Assembly: GCF_002109495.1 (NCBI RefSeq)
Contig: NZ_LVJN01000020.1
Location: 914,300-978,299 of the forward strand
Reading direction: 5' to 3'
Source of the DNA: Magnetofaba australis IT-1
GTDB lineage: Bacteria > Pseudomonadota > Magnetococcia > Magnetococcales > Magnetococcaceae
DNA length: 64,000 bases
The notes beneath the pieces were generated by a model that was not told the origin of the DNA, made no database searches, and worked only from the letters and a program-made list of their open reading frames with translations. Both the position numbers and the translations under genes were made by a program. Of the stretch, positions 1 through 6,757 are shown piece after piece; position 1 is the stretch's first letter; each line of letters opens with the position of its first letter.

Positions 1-669
1 ATGGCCTCGGCGCAATCACTGGGGGCGACGCTGCGCTGTCCGGCGCACGTTTACGCGATTCATCGCCACGGGCAGGGGGTGCGACTGGAGGGGGTGGACG
101 CCCACGGCGGTTTTCATCTGCGCGCAAGGGCGGTAATCAATGCGGTGGGGCCGTGGCTGGGGCGCGTGGCCCATGGGGTGGGGGCGTTGCCGCCGCTGTC
201 GCTGACCCAAGGGGCGCATCTGGTGTTGCCGCAGTGGCCGCTGACGGCGGCCTATACGCTGCAATCCCCCATTGATGGCCGGGTCTTCTTTGTGCTGCCG
301 TGGCGCGGCGGCGCATTGCTGGGGACCACCGAGACGCCGTTTGCGGGCGACCCGGCCAGCGCTCACTGCACCGATGATGAGGCGCGCTATCTGCTGGACT
401 CCGCCGCGCACTTCTTTCCCCATGCTGATCTGAGCGTAGGCGTGCGCTTTGCCGGGGTGCGCGCGCTGCCCGCAGGCGACGCCAACCGCGCCTCGCGGGA
501 ATCCCTGCTGATTGTGGATGATCCCCATTCGCCCCGGGTGGTCTCTCTTATCGGCGGCAAACTCACCAGCTATCTGCCCACCGCTCAGGCCCTGTTAGGG
601 CGCATCGCCGGGGCGCTGCCGCCGCCGCGCCCCGTCGCGGATGTTGGGCGTCTGCCGCTGACGGCGTAA
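1..669 (+). CDS. FAD-dependent glycerol-3-phosphate dehydrogenase-like protein (5' cut by window)
   Basis: The visible 222 residues match the C-terminal half of the FAD domain of GlpD-type dehydrogenases, which oxidise sn-glycerol 3-phosphate to dihydroxyacetone phosphate. Seen: AVINAVGPW in the FAD-binding fold, LPWRGGALLGTTE (the GlpD 'PWxGxxxxGTTD' segment), GVRALPAGD, and SLIGGKLTSY near the end (the GGKLTTY motif). The gene certainly starts upstream, so the ATG at position 1 is just an internal Met. The protein ends about 30 residues after GGKLTSY and therefore lacks the C-terminal helical domain (about 120 residues) of classical GlpD, so it may be a short relative with another substrate. 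It stops 139 bases before pheS. Confidence 0.75.
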   Translation: MASAQSLGATLRCPAHVYAIHRHGQGVRLEGVDAHGGFHLRARAVINAVGPWLGRVAHGVGALPPLSLTQGAHLVLPQWPLTAAYTLQSPIDGRVFFVLPWRGGALLGTTETPFAGDPASAHCTDDEARYLLDSAAHFFPHADLSVGVRFAGVRALPAGDANRASRESLLIVDDPHSPRVVSLIGGKLTSYLPTAQALLGRIAGALPPPRPVADVGRLPLTA

Positions 670-808
670 CGCTGCGCGCCAGACAACGGAATGCGGTGGA
701 CCGCGCGCCTGCGCATTTGTATACTGTCAGGCTCTTCATTCCTGGCGCGCCGCTGTCGGCGGTTGACGCCAACTCGCTTTGAATCGCTGTCGATTGGGGA
801 AATTCCGC

Positions 809-2350
809 GTGAAACAGATCCCGGAACTCGATTTTCGCATTCTCGACTTCCTCTCCCAACAGGAGGGGCTCACCCCTCTGGACCAGATCGTGGCGGCGCT
901 GCAACTGGACCAAAGCCAGGTGGCGGCGGTGACCAAGCTGCGCGCCGAGGCCGGGGAGCTGGTGACCGAAGAGCGCGTGTGGACCGAATATGGCGTTGGC
1001 AAGAAGGCCAAAGGCTTCGACGGCGGCATCCTGCCGGAGCGCCGCATTCTCAAGACCCTGATGAAGCTGGGGCGCGAGGCGGAGATTCCCGCCGTGGCCG
1101 AGGTCTCCGGTCTGGACGCCAAAGAGGTGGGGCAATCCCTGCGCTGGCTCAAGCAGAAGGGGTGGATGGAGCAGAAGGGCAAGACCCTGGCCATTACCGA
1201 CGCGGGTGAGAAGGCGTTTGAAGCGTGGCCTGAGGCGCTGGACGACGAGAAGCTGTTTAAAGTGTTGTGGGACGAAGGCGGCTGGCTCGACGCTGACGCC
1301 CTGACCGGCTCCGATGTGGATTTGGATGCGGCGCTCAAAGCCCTCAACGGGCGCGGCGGGGTAGTGGATCTGCGCGAGCGCAAGGCGATTCGCGTGGGGT
1401 TGAGCGAGGCCGGGCGCGCCATGATGGCGGACGGCGTGCAGCCGGTGATGCTGGCCAACCAGCTCACCCCCGACATGCTGCGCGATGGCTCCTGGCGCAA
1501 CTATCAGTTTCGCCCCTACGACGTCACCCTGGACTCCTTCAAAGTTGCGCCGGGCAAGGTGCATCCGCTCATTCGCATGATGGAGAAGACCCGCCGGGTG
1601 TTCCTGGAGATGGGTTTCGAGGAGATCGAAAGCGGCTACGTGGACTCCAGCTTCTGGGTCTTTGACGCCCTGTTCCAGCCGCAGGATCACCCCGCCCGCG
1701 AGATGCAGGACACCTTCTATGTCTCTAACCCCGGCATCTGCGATCTGCCCGAGGGGCCCAAGGTGGAGGCGGTGCGCGCCACCCATGAGAACGGCGGCGA
1801 GACCGGCTCCATCGGCTGGCGCTATGACTGGAGCGCTCGTGTCGCCTCCACCCCGGTGCTGCGCACCCACACCACCGCCGCCACCATTCGCGCCCTGGGC
1901 GAGAATCCCAATCCGCCGCGCAAGATCTTCTGTGTCGGCCCGGTGTTCCGCCGCGAGACCGTGGACTACAAGCACCTGCCCATGTTCCACCAAGTGGAGG
2001 GCGTGGTGGTGGACAAGGAGGCCTCGTTCGCCCAGTTGCTCGGCATCCTCAAGGTGTTCTACGGCAAGATGGGCTTCGATAAATTGCAGTTCCGCCCCGC
2101 CTACTTCCCCTACACCGAGCCCAGCGTGGAGATCTTCGTCTGGCTGGAGGGCAAGCAGGATTGGGTGGAGCTGGGCGGCGCGGGCATGTTCCGCCCCGAG
2201 GTGACCGAACCCATGGGCTGCCAGACGCCGGTGCTGGCCTGGGGCCTGGGACTGGAGCGTCTGGCCATGATCTCCTATGGTCTGTCCAACCTCAGTCAAC
2301 TCTATCAAGCGCGTCTGAACTGGTTGGAGGAGGAGAGCCTGTGCCCGTAA
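809..2350 (+). CDS. pheS: Phenylalanyl-tRNA synthetase alpha subunit, archaeal/eukaryotic type
   Basis: Catalytic subunit that charges tRNA-Phe. At about 513 residues it is far longer than the usual bacterial PheS (about 330-350). It begins with winged-helix domains (residues 1-150, e.g. LDFRILDFLSQQEGL and RRILKTLMKLG) instead of the bacterial coiled coil, the architecture of archaeal and cytosolic eukaryotic enzymes. Class II motifs are intact: FRRETVDYKHLPMFHQVEG (motif 2) and GLGLERLAM (motif 3, about residue 480). The GTG at 809 is chosen because GGGGA lies at 796-800; an in-frame TTG at 779 has no clear ribosome site. It overlaps pheT by 10 bases, implying translational coupling. No rpmI/rplT genes lie upstream as in many bacteria. 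Confidence 0.93.
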   Translation: MKQIPELDFRILDFLSQQEGLTPLDQIVAALQLDQSQVAAVTKLRAEAGELVTEERVWTEYGVGKKAKGFDGGILPERRILKTLMKLGREAEIPAVAEVSGLDAKEVGQSLRWLKQKGWMEQKGKTLAITDAGEKAFEAWPEALDDEKLFKVLWDEGGWLDADALTGSDVDLDAALKALNGRGGVVDLRERKAIRVGLSEAGRAMMADGVQPVMLANQLTPDMLRDGSWRNYQFRPYDVTLDSFKVAPGKVHPLIRMMEKTRRVFLEMGFEEIESGYVDSSFWVFDALFQPQDHPAREMQDTFYVSNPGICDLPEGPKVEAVRATHENGGETGSIGWRYDWSARVASTPVLRTHTTAATIRALGENPNPPRKIFCVGPVFRRETVDYKHLPMFHQVEGVVVDKEASFAQLLGILKVFYGKMGFDKLQFRPAYFPYTEPSVEIFVWLEGKQDWVELGGAGMFRPEVTEPMGCQTPVLAWGLGLERLAMISYGLSNLSQLYQARLNWLEEESLCP

Positions 2351-4176
2351 TCGTCATCCCCGTGGAGCGGCTGCAGGGCCGCCTGAAGAACCGACTCTCC
2401 CGCGACGGGCTGGTGGAGACGCTGCAGCAGATGGGCTGCGACGTGGAGGAGTACGCCACAGTCCACCGCTTCCGCTGCGCCCAGTGCGACGCGGTGCTGG
2501 AGACCACCGACGCGGCGCATCCGCCGGTGCGTTGCGACCACTGCGGAACCGACTTTAAGATCAACCCGGATAAATTGTCGCAACTGGGCGAGTCTGAGGG
2601 CATCCGCATGGAGCTGCTGGCGGTGCGCCCGGACATGTTCGACGCCGGTGGTCTGGGCCGCGCTTTGCGTCAGTATCAGGGCGAACAGATGCTGCCCTCG
2701 CAGTACCATCTGAATCCGCCGCAGCGCCGCGTCACCGTGGATGCGGCGGTGGCGCAGCCTGAGAGCTTCCGTCCCCACATCGCCTGCGTGGAGGTGCGCG
2801 GCGTGACGCTGGATGATGAGACCCTGCGCATCATCATGAAGCTGCAGGAGAACCTGCACTGGGCGCTGGGCCGCGACCGCAAACGCGCCTCCATCGGCGT
2901 GTATGACCTGGACACCCTCAAGGCGGACAATCTGCATTATGGCGTGCTGGATCCCGACGCCGCCGGTTTCTGCCCCCTGGGCATCGCCGACGGTCAGGTC
3001 TGGAGCGGGCGGCGCATTCTGGCCGAACACCCCAAGGGGGTGGGCTACAAGCATCTGCTGGAGCAACTGAGCGCCTACCCGCTGCTCTCCGACGAGAGCG
3101 GACAGGTGCTCTCCATGCCGCCCATCATCAACAGTGAATCCACCCGCGTGCGTCCCGAGTCGAAGAATCTGTTCATCGACGTCACCGGCCCCGAAGCGCG
3201 CACGGTGGAGAAGACCCTCAACATTCTCGCCGCCAATATCGCCGAGCTGCTGCCGGGCGCCGAACTCTTTGGGGTGGAGGTCCACTACGCCGACCGCCGC
3301 GTGGTCACCCCCGATCTGACCCCGCAGGAGGTGCGCTTTGACGGCGTGGCCGCCAAACGGCTCATCGGCGTGGACCTGGATGACGAGGCGATGAAGGATT
3401 GTTTGCTGCGCATGGGTTACGGCGTGGAGTCCCTGGGCGGACATCAGTTCAATGTCGCCGTGCCGGCGTGGCGCAACGACATCCTGCATCCTATGGATCT
3501 GGTGGAGGACGTGGCCATCGCCTACGGCTACCACAATATTGAAGCGGCCCCGGTCACTTCGGTCACTGTGGCCAAAGAGCGTCCGGTGCAGCGCCACTTC
3601 AACCTCTGCCGTCAGATTTTCACCGGCTTGGGCTTCTTTGAGGCGATCACCCTGATCCTCTCATCGGAGGACGCCCAGTATGAGCGCATGGGGCTGCCGG
3701 AGGATCCCGAGCGGGTCACCATCGACAACCCCATCAGCGTGGAGCAGACGCAGATCCGCACCGCGTTGCTGCCGGGGCTGCTGGAGACCTTCTCCATCAA
3801 TACCGACCAGGAGCTGCCGCAGCAGATCTTCGAAGTGGGCAATGTCTCCTTCCTCGATCCCAAGCGCGACACCGGCGCCCGCGAGCGTTCGCGTCTGGCG
3901 GTGGCGGCGATTGGTCCCAAGGTGGACTTCTCGCAGATCAAAGCGGTGTGTGAGGCGTTCGCCCGCGAGCATCGCATCACGCTGCGCTACGAGGCCGCCA
4001 ATATGCCGTTCTACCTGCCAGGGCGCGGCGCGCGGCTCTCCACGCAGATCGATGGAAAAGATGTTGTGTTGGGCCATATTGGCGAGATCCATCCGCTGGT
4101 GTTGGAGAATTTCAATCTCTCCTTCCCAACAGCGGCCATGGAGATCAATCTTGACCCCTTGCAGGCGCGGATTTGA
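2341..4176 (+). CDS. pheT: Phenylalanyl-tRNA synthetase beta subunit, archaeal/eukaryotic type with Cys4 insertion
   Basis: Editing and structural subunit of the alpha2-beta2 PheRS. Its 611 residues fit the archaeal/eukaryotic form (about 550-600), not the bacterial one (about 800, with an N-terminal tRNA-binding EMAP domain and a C-terminal anticodon-binding domain). Diagnostic stretches are GLGRALRQYQGE, RPHIACVEVRGVTLDDE, RKRASIGVYDLDTLK, LSMPPIINSEST and NLFIDVTGPEA. Near the N-terminus is a Cys4 knuckle pair, C46-x2-C49 and C65-x2-C68 (DNA 2476-2544), resembling a zinc ribbon; I do not know it as a standard PheT feature. The start is GTG 2341 inside the end of pheS. The reading frame is open further upstream, but that part overlaps pheS and is not conserved. 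A strong terminator follows 35 bases downstream. Confidence 0.93.
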   Translation: MPVIVIPVERLQGRLKNRLSRDGLVETLQQMGCDVEEYATVHRFRCAQCDAVLETTDAAHPPVRCDHCGTDFKINPDKLSQLGESEGIRMELLAVRPDMFDAGGLGRALRQYQGEQMLPSQYHLNPPQRRVTVDAAVAQPESFRPHIACVEVRGVTLDDETLRIIMKLQENLHWALGRDRKRASIGVYDLDTLKADNLHYGVLDPDAAGFCPLGIADGQVWSGRRILAEHPKGVGYKHLLEQLSAYPLLSDESGQVLSMPPIINSESTRVRPESKNLFIDVTGPEARTVEKTLNILAANIAELLPGAELFGVEVHYADRRVVTPDLTPQEVRFDGVAAKRLIGVDLDDEAMKDCLLRMGYGVESLGGHQFNVAVPAWRNDILHPMDLVEDVAIAYGYHNIEAAPVTSVTVAKERPVQRHFNLCRQIFTGLGFFEAITLILSSEDAQYERMGLPEDPERVTIDNPISVEQTQIRTALLPGLLETFSINTDQELPQQIFEVGNVSFLDPKRDTGARERSRLAVAAIGPKVDFSQIKAVCEAFAREHRITLRYEAANMPFYLPGRGARLSTQIDGKDVVLGHIGEIHPLVLENFNLSFPTAAMEINLDPLQARI

Positions 4177-4211
4177 TCTATTTTGCGTAGAATCTAGTCG
4201 CAATAGTGGAG

Positions 4212-4254
4212 AAACGCCCCATTTTGGATGATTCCCAAAATGGGGCGTTTTTTT
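4212..4254 (+). terminator. Intrinsic terminator of pheST
   Basis: A perfect 16-base stem (AAACGCCCCATTTTGG at 4212-4227 with its complement at 4235-4250), a 7-base loop and a T run to 4254. It stands 35 bases after the pheT stop and isolates pheST from the next gene. Confidence 0.95.
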
Positions 4255-4508
4255 ATGCAAAACAGTTGGATAACATCGAATGATACAGAAATTTTACAAA
4301 AAATAGGCGGAAAAGGCGGCGTGAATATTAGAAATCGCTTTTATTCGAAAACGGATTCTGCCATGATGCCCTCCAACAACGGTTCGCGAGATTGCTCGCA
4401 CGGGCCGGACGCTCAGCCAAGACCCACATTGGCAGGCATCTGCATCGCCCACGTCGCGAGCCTAAAATAGAAGCTGAACGAACGACACTCACTTCAAGGA
4501 GATTTACC
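4255..4508 (+). promoter_or_regulatory. Upstream region of the sulfur-globule-like gene
   Basis: About 250 bases with no credible ORF between the pheST terminator and the next gene. The first part is AT-rich relative to the neighbourhood. A TAAAAT at 4463-4468 could be a -10 element, but no good -35 hexamer stands 16-18 bases upstream, so a standard sigma-70 promoter is uncertain. AAGGAG at 4497-4502 is a strong ribosome site for the following ATG. Because the gene lies between two terminators, its promoter must be in this interval. Confidence 0.35.
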
Positions 4509-4889
4509 ATGACCAGCAAAAAAGCTCTGTTCCTGGGTCTGGCCGCTTTCGCCGCCGTCGCTTCCACCTCCCTCATCGCTGAAGACGCTCACGCCTGGGG
4601 CGGTTGGGGCCCGGGTTGGGGCAATGGCAATGGTCTGGGTAACGGTTGGGGCAACGGCAACGGTTCCGGCAACTTCGGCATGAACTTCGGCATGTCCGGC
4701 AACTCCAACGTGGCCGGCTACGGCAACGGTTACAACGGTTACAACGGCTACAATGGTTACGGCTACCCCGGTTACGGCTACGGCTACCCCGGTTACGGCT
4801 ACGGCGCTCCCGTGGCTCCTTACGGCGCTCCCGTGGCTCCTTGGGGCGCCCCGGCTGCTCCCAAGGCTCCCGCCGCCGAAGCCAAGTAA
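4509..4889 (+). CDS. Secreted Gly/Tyr/Asn-rich protein resembling sulfur globule proteins
   Basis: A 126-residue precursor. Residues 1-29 form a clear signal peptide (KK, hydrophobic core, cleavage after AHA). The mature part starts WGGWGPGWG and runs through Asn/Gly repeats (GNGNGLGNGWGNGNG), a central NFGMNFGMSGN, Tyr/Gly/Asn repeats (NGYNGYNGYNGYGYPGYG) and a Pro/Ala tail with APVAPYGAPVAPWGAP. This order and composition resemble the small envelope proteins (Sgp) of periplasmic sulfur globules in purple sulfur bacteria, known as repetitive Gly/Asn/Tyr-rich secreted proteins. AAGGAG 6 bases before ATG and two terminators mark a monocistronic, probably well expressed gene. The assignment rests on composition and pattern; another secreted structural or matrix protein is possible. 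Confidence 0.6.
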   Translation: MTSKKALFLGLAAFAAVASTSLIAEDAHAWGGWGPGWGNGNGLGNGWGNGNGSGNFGMNFGMSGNSNVAGYGNGYNGYNGYNGYGYPGYGYGYPGYGYGAPVAPYGAPVAPWGAPAAPKAPAAEAK

Positions 4890-4906
4890 GCGATAAGCAG
4901 TATACC

Positions 4907-4972
4907 GACCCCGCGCTCTGCGCGGGGTCGGAACAAAACGCCGCACTGCCTCAGGCCTTGCGGCGTTTTTTT
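4907..4972 (+). terminator. Double hairpin terminator after the Gly/Tyr-rich gene
   Basis: Two adjacent hairpins: GACCCCGCG/CGCGGGGTC at 4907-4929, and AACGCCGC/GCGGCGTT at 4937-4967 followed by T7. The second is a standard intrinsic terminator; the first may stabilise the mRNA end. Confidence 0.9.
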
Positions 4973-5019
4973 ATGCTCAGTCGAATTCAAAATTGAACCT
5001 GAACGATTTTGGCGATGGA

Positions 5020-5080
5020 AGATATCGAGGGCTTTGCCCTCTAGTTCCCAAGATCAACAACCACACCGTGGGCTCCGCCC
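5020..5080 (-). repeat. Tail half of a mosaic palindromic repeat, cut by the IS element
   Basis: Read on the minus strand this is the tail of the dispersed repeat: GGGCGGAGCCCACGG, then a TTGATCTTGGGAACT spacer and the hairpin GAGGGCAAAGCCCTC followed by GATATCTTCC. It matches 41262-41326 nearly base for base. Its missing upstream half lies on the other side of the insertion (6518-6683). Confidence 0.85.
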
Positions 5081-5084
5081 ATGT

Positions 5085-5097
5085 ATGGTCCGCTCCG
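5085..5097 (+). repeat. Left subterminal inverted repeat of the IS
   Basis: ATGGTCCGCTCCG, exact inverse of 6499-6511, four bases inside the inferred left end. Confidence 0.85.
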
Positions 5098-5383
5098 CCA
5101 CGGCAAGAGAAAATGTCCACTGATGTGTGAGGCTTAGTCGCGCCCATGTATCCGGCCTGTTGATGAGGGGCTTGTCGCCCTCTGGCCCTGATGGAATTTG
5201 CGCGTGGCCCTCCTCAACACACCCTCGGCCTCTATGGGCCCTTGGGCGAAACAGGTTCTTGACCACGCAGGGCTATGCCGTTTCACGCCATCAATCTCGA
5301 CTCTCTCTCGCAACCTGGCTGGTGGGATCTCTTTCTCTTTCCTTATCGGCCTGTTTTTCTTTTAGAGTTGTATTGCGCTCTCT
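5098..5383 (-). ncRNA. Candidate bridge RNA region of the IS1111-type element
   Basis: This 286-base segment between the transposase stop and the inverted repeat has no credible ORF. In the IS1111 subgroup the bridge RNA that guides donor and target recognition is known to be encoded in this downstream non-coding end. Seen here: an exact 11-base copy (CGCCCATGTAT, 5141-5151) of the flank/IS junction at 5076-5086, and CACACCC (5218-5224) matching the target tail. The RNA boundaries and folding are not determined. Confidence 0.45.
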
Positions 5384-6427
5384 CTACACAGCGGCGCTGG
5401 CCCCATAGGCCTCCTGCTTCACCAGCATCGCCCACGCGCTGCGCGCCATGCGGTTGGCCAGCGCCACCACTGCTCTATTTGCGCCGCGACGTTCCGACAC
5501 CGACACTGCCCACTGGCTGCGGCGATCCGGCTTGTTTTCACACACGCGCAACGCCGCCCGCGCCCCATGGATCAACAGGGTGCGAAGATAACCATTTCCC
5601 CGTTTGCTGATCCCCGTCAGCCACGCCTTGCCCCCTGTGGAGTGCTGATTCGGAACCAACCCTATCCATGCCGACAGCTCCCGGCCATTCTTAAACGCCC
5701 GCACATCCCCCACCGACGCCAACAGCGCCGTCGCCGTGATCGGTCCCACTCCCGGGATCGTCATCAGCAATCGACACTGCGGCTCCGCCTTGGCCAGCGC
5801 CTCAATCTCACGCTCATATTTGCCGATGCGCTCATCCAAATGCGCCAGCTCATCGCGCTCATCCTCCAGAATTACGCGAAAATTGGCGCTCATTTCCGAG
5901 CTCTCATCACTCAAAATCAGCACAATCGCCCGCCGCGCCTGTTTGATGCTCTTGGGAAAGACAATCCCATACTCGGCAAGCAGTCCGCGAATCTGGTTCA
6001 CCAACGCCGTGCGGTTCTTCACCGCCAGACTGCGCACCCGATGCAACGCTAGAATTTCTTGCTGGGCAACGCTTTTGATCCCCACAAAACGCATATTCGG
6101 ACGCTGTACCGCTTCGCAAATCGCCTCTGCGTCCACGCTGTCGTTCTTGTGCCGCTTCACGTAGGGCTTCACATATTGCGGCGCCATCAAACGCACAGCA
6201 TGCCCATATCCCTGAAATTTCCGCGCCCAATGGTGGGCGCCGCTACTGGCTTCCATCCCCACCAGGCACGGCGGCAGTTGCGCCATGTACTCCAGGAGCT
6301 CGTCTCGTTTCAGTCGCTTCTTGAGAACGCTTTTGCCGCGCGCATCCACGCCATGCAACTGAAACACGCTCTTGCCCAGATCAATACCCAGTACCCGTAC
6401 CTGTCCGTTTTCGATATGATTGCTCAT
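5384..6427 (-). CDS. IS110/IS1111 family DEDD transposase (recombinase)
   Basis: The 347-residue protein catalyses RNA-guided excision and integration of the element. The N-terminal RuvC-like DEDD domain shows GIDLGKSVF (Asp16), an acidic residue in LVGMEASSG (about 59) and HKNDSVDAEAI (about 95-103). The C-terminal Tnp20 domain shows TIPGVGPITATALLASVGD and LTGISKRGNGYLRTLL, the region holding the catalytic serine in this family. Length and domains are complete, so the copy may be active. A third copy of the 13-base end repeat covers the start codon (6426-6438). Confidence 0.95.
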   Translation of the reverse strand: MSNHIENGQVRVLGIDLGKSVFQLHGVDARGKSVLKKRLKRDELLEYMAQLPPCLVGMEASSGAHHWARKFQGYGHAVRLMAPQYVKPYVKRHKNDSVDAEAICEAVQRPNMRFVGIKSVAQQEILALHRVRSLAVKNRTALVNQIRGLLAEYGIVFPKSIKQARRAIVLILSDESSEMSANFRVILEDERDELAHLDERIGKYEREIEALAKAEPQCRLLMTIPGVGPITATALLASVGDVRAFKNGRELSAWIGLVPNQHSTGGKAWLTGISKRGNGYLRTLLIHGARAALRVCENKPDRRSQWAVSVSERRGANRAVVALANRMARSAWAMLVKQEAYGASAAV

Positions 6428-6438
6428 GGTCCGCTCCG
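6426..6438 (+). repeat. Internal copy of the IS end repeat over the transposase start
   Basis: ATGGTCCGCTCCG again, in direct orientation to 5085-5097 and inverted to 6499-6511. It overlaps the transposase start codon (CAT at 6425-6427 on the plus strand), so a protein or RNA binding the end repeat could also reach the translation start. Confidence 0.8.
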
Positions 6439-6498
6439 ACTCCGTTTAGATGGAAAAACACACCACCATCTTGGCCCATTGCGAGGCCGTTTGGGTAG

Positions 6499-6511
6499 CG
6501 GAGCGGACCAT
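6499..6511 (-). repeat. Right subterminal inverted repeat of the IS
   Basis: CGGAGCGGACCAT, exact inverse of 5085-5097, six bases inside the inferred right end. Confidence 0.85.
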
Positions 6512-6517
6512 TCCATT

Positions 6518-6683
6518 ACACCCGCTCGGGGCGCGGCCCCCTGACGATTCGGCAGGATTGCCGAATCGGACTCGCGCAAGCGAGCCCGAAGGGTGAGGGC
6601 CATGGATGGCCCGAATCACCCCGCCGCCGACCAGTTGGCGGCCAATAGTCAGCGCAAGTTCAAGCTGCGTCACGCAAACATTT
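6518..6683 (-). repeat. Head half of the mosaic palindromic repeat interrupted by the IS
   Basis: Read on the minus strand: head AAATGTTTGCGTGACGCAG (6665-6683) and CTTGCGCTGACTATT, then hairpins GGCCGCCAACTGGTCGGCGG, GGGCCATCCATGGCCC, GGGCTCGCTTGCGCGAGTCC and CGATTCGGCAATCCTGCCGAATCG (24 bases, 6552-6576 region), then GGGGCCGCGCCCC and GCGGGTGT, where the IS begins. The middle modules are shared with the copy at 41147-41235. Confidence 0.8.
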
Positions 6684-6757
6684 GCCAGCCTGAGCAATTT
6701 TGGTTTCGCATGGCGATAGGTCTGAGTTTGGCGTCTGTGAATGGGTGGGAATGCAGC

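Larger units (their letters stand above)
5081..6517 (-). mobile_element. IS1111-type element (IS110 family), about 1437 bp
   Basis: The ends were inferred by rejoining the flanks: minus-strand GCGGGTGT (6518-6525) and GGGCGGAGCC (5071-5080) together restore the tail of intact repeats, e.g. at 41252-41271. The insert between them is 5081-6517, give or take two bases, with no longer target duplication visible. Inverted 13-mers ATGGTCCGCTCCG (5085-5097) and CGGAGCGGACCAT (6499-6511) sit 4 and 6 bases inside the ends. Subterminal repeats and a long non-coding segment downstream of the transposase (about 300 bases, versus about 90 upstream) are the hallmarks of the IS1111 subgroup. Confidence 0.88.

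Noticed and set aside
563-2308. Open frame of 581 codons on the minus strand across pheS
   Set aside because: It is antisense to the clearly conserved pheS; composition is Gly/His/Leu-rich as usual for antisense frames of GC-rich genes, with no family pattern.
2305-3597. 430-codon minus-strand frame across pheT
   Set aside because: Antisense of pheT; no recognisable domain and no ribosome site.
4646-4996. Arg/Leu-rich frame over the Gly/Tyr-rich gene
   Set aside because: Out-of-frame shadow of the repetitive coding sequence, running through the terminator.
5127-5408. Small ORFs in the IS non-coding end
   Set aside because: No ribosome sites and no similarity to known accessory proteins; the segment fits the guide-RNA end of IS1111 elements better.
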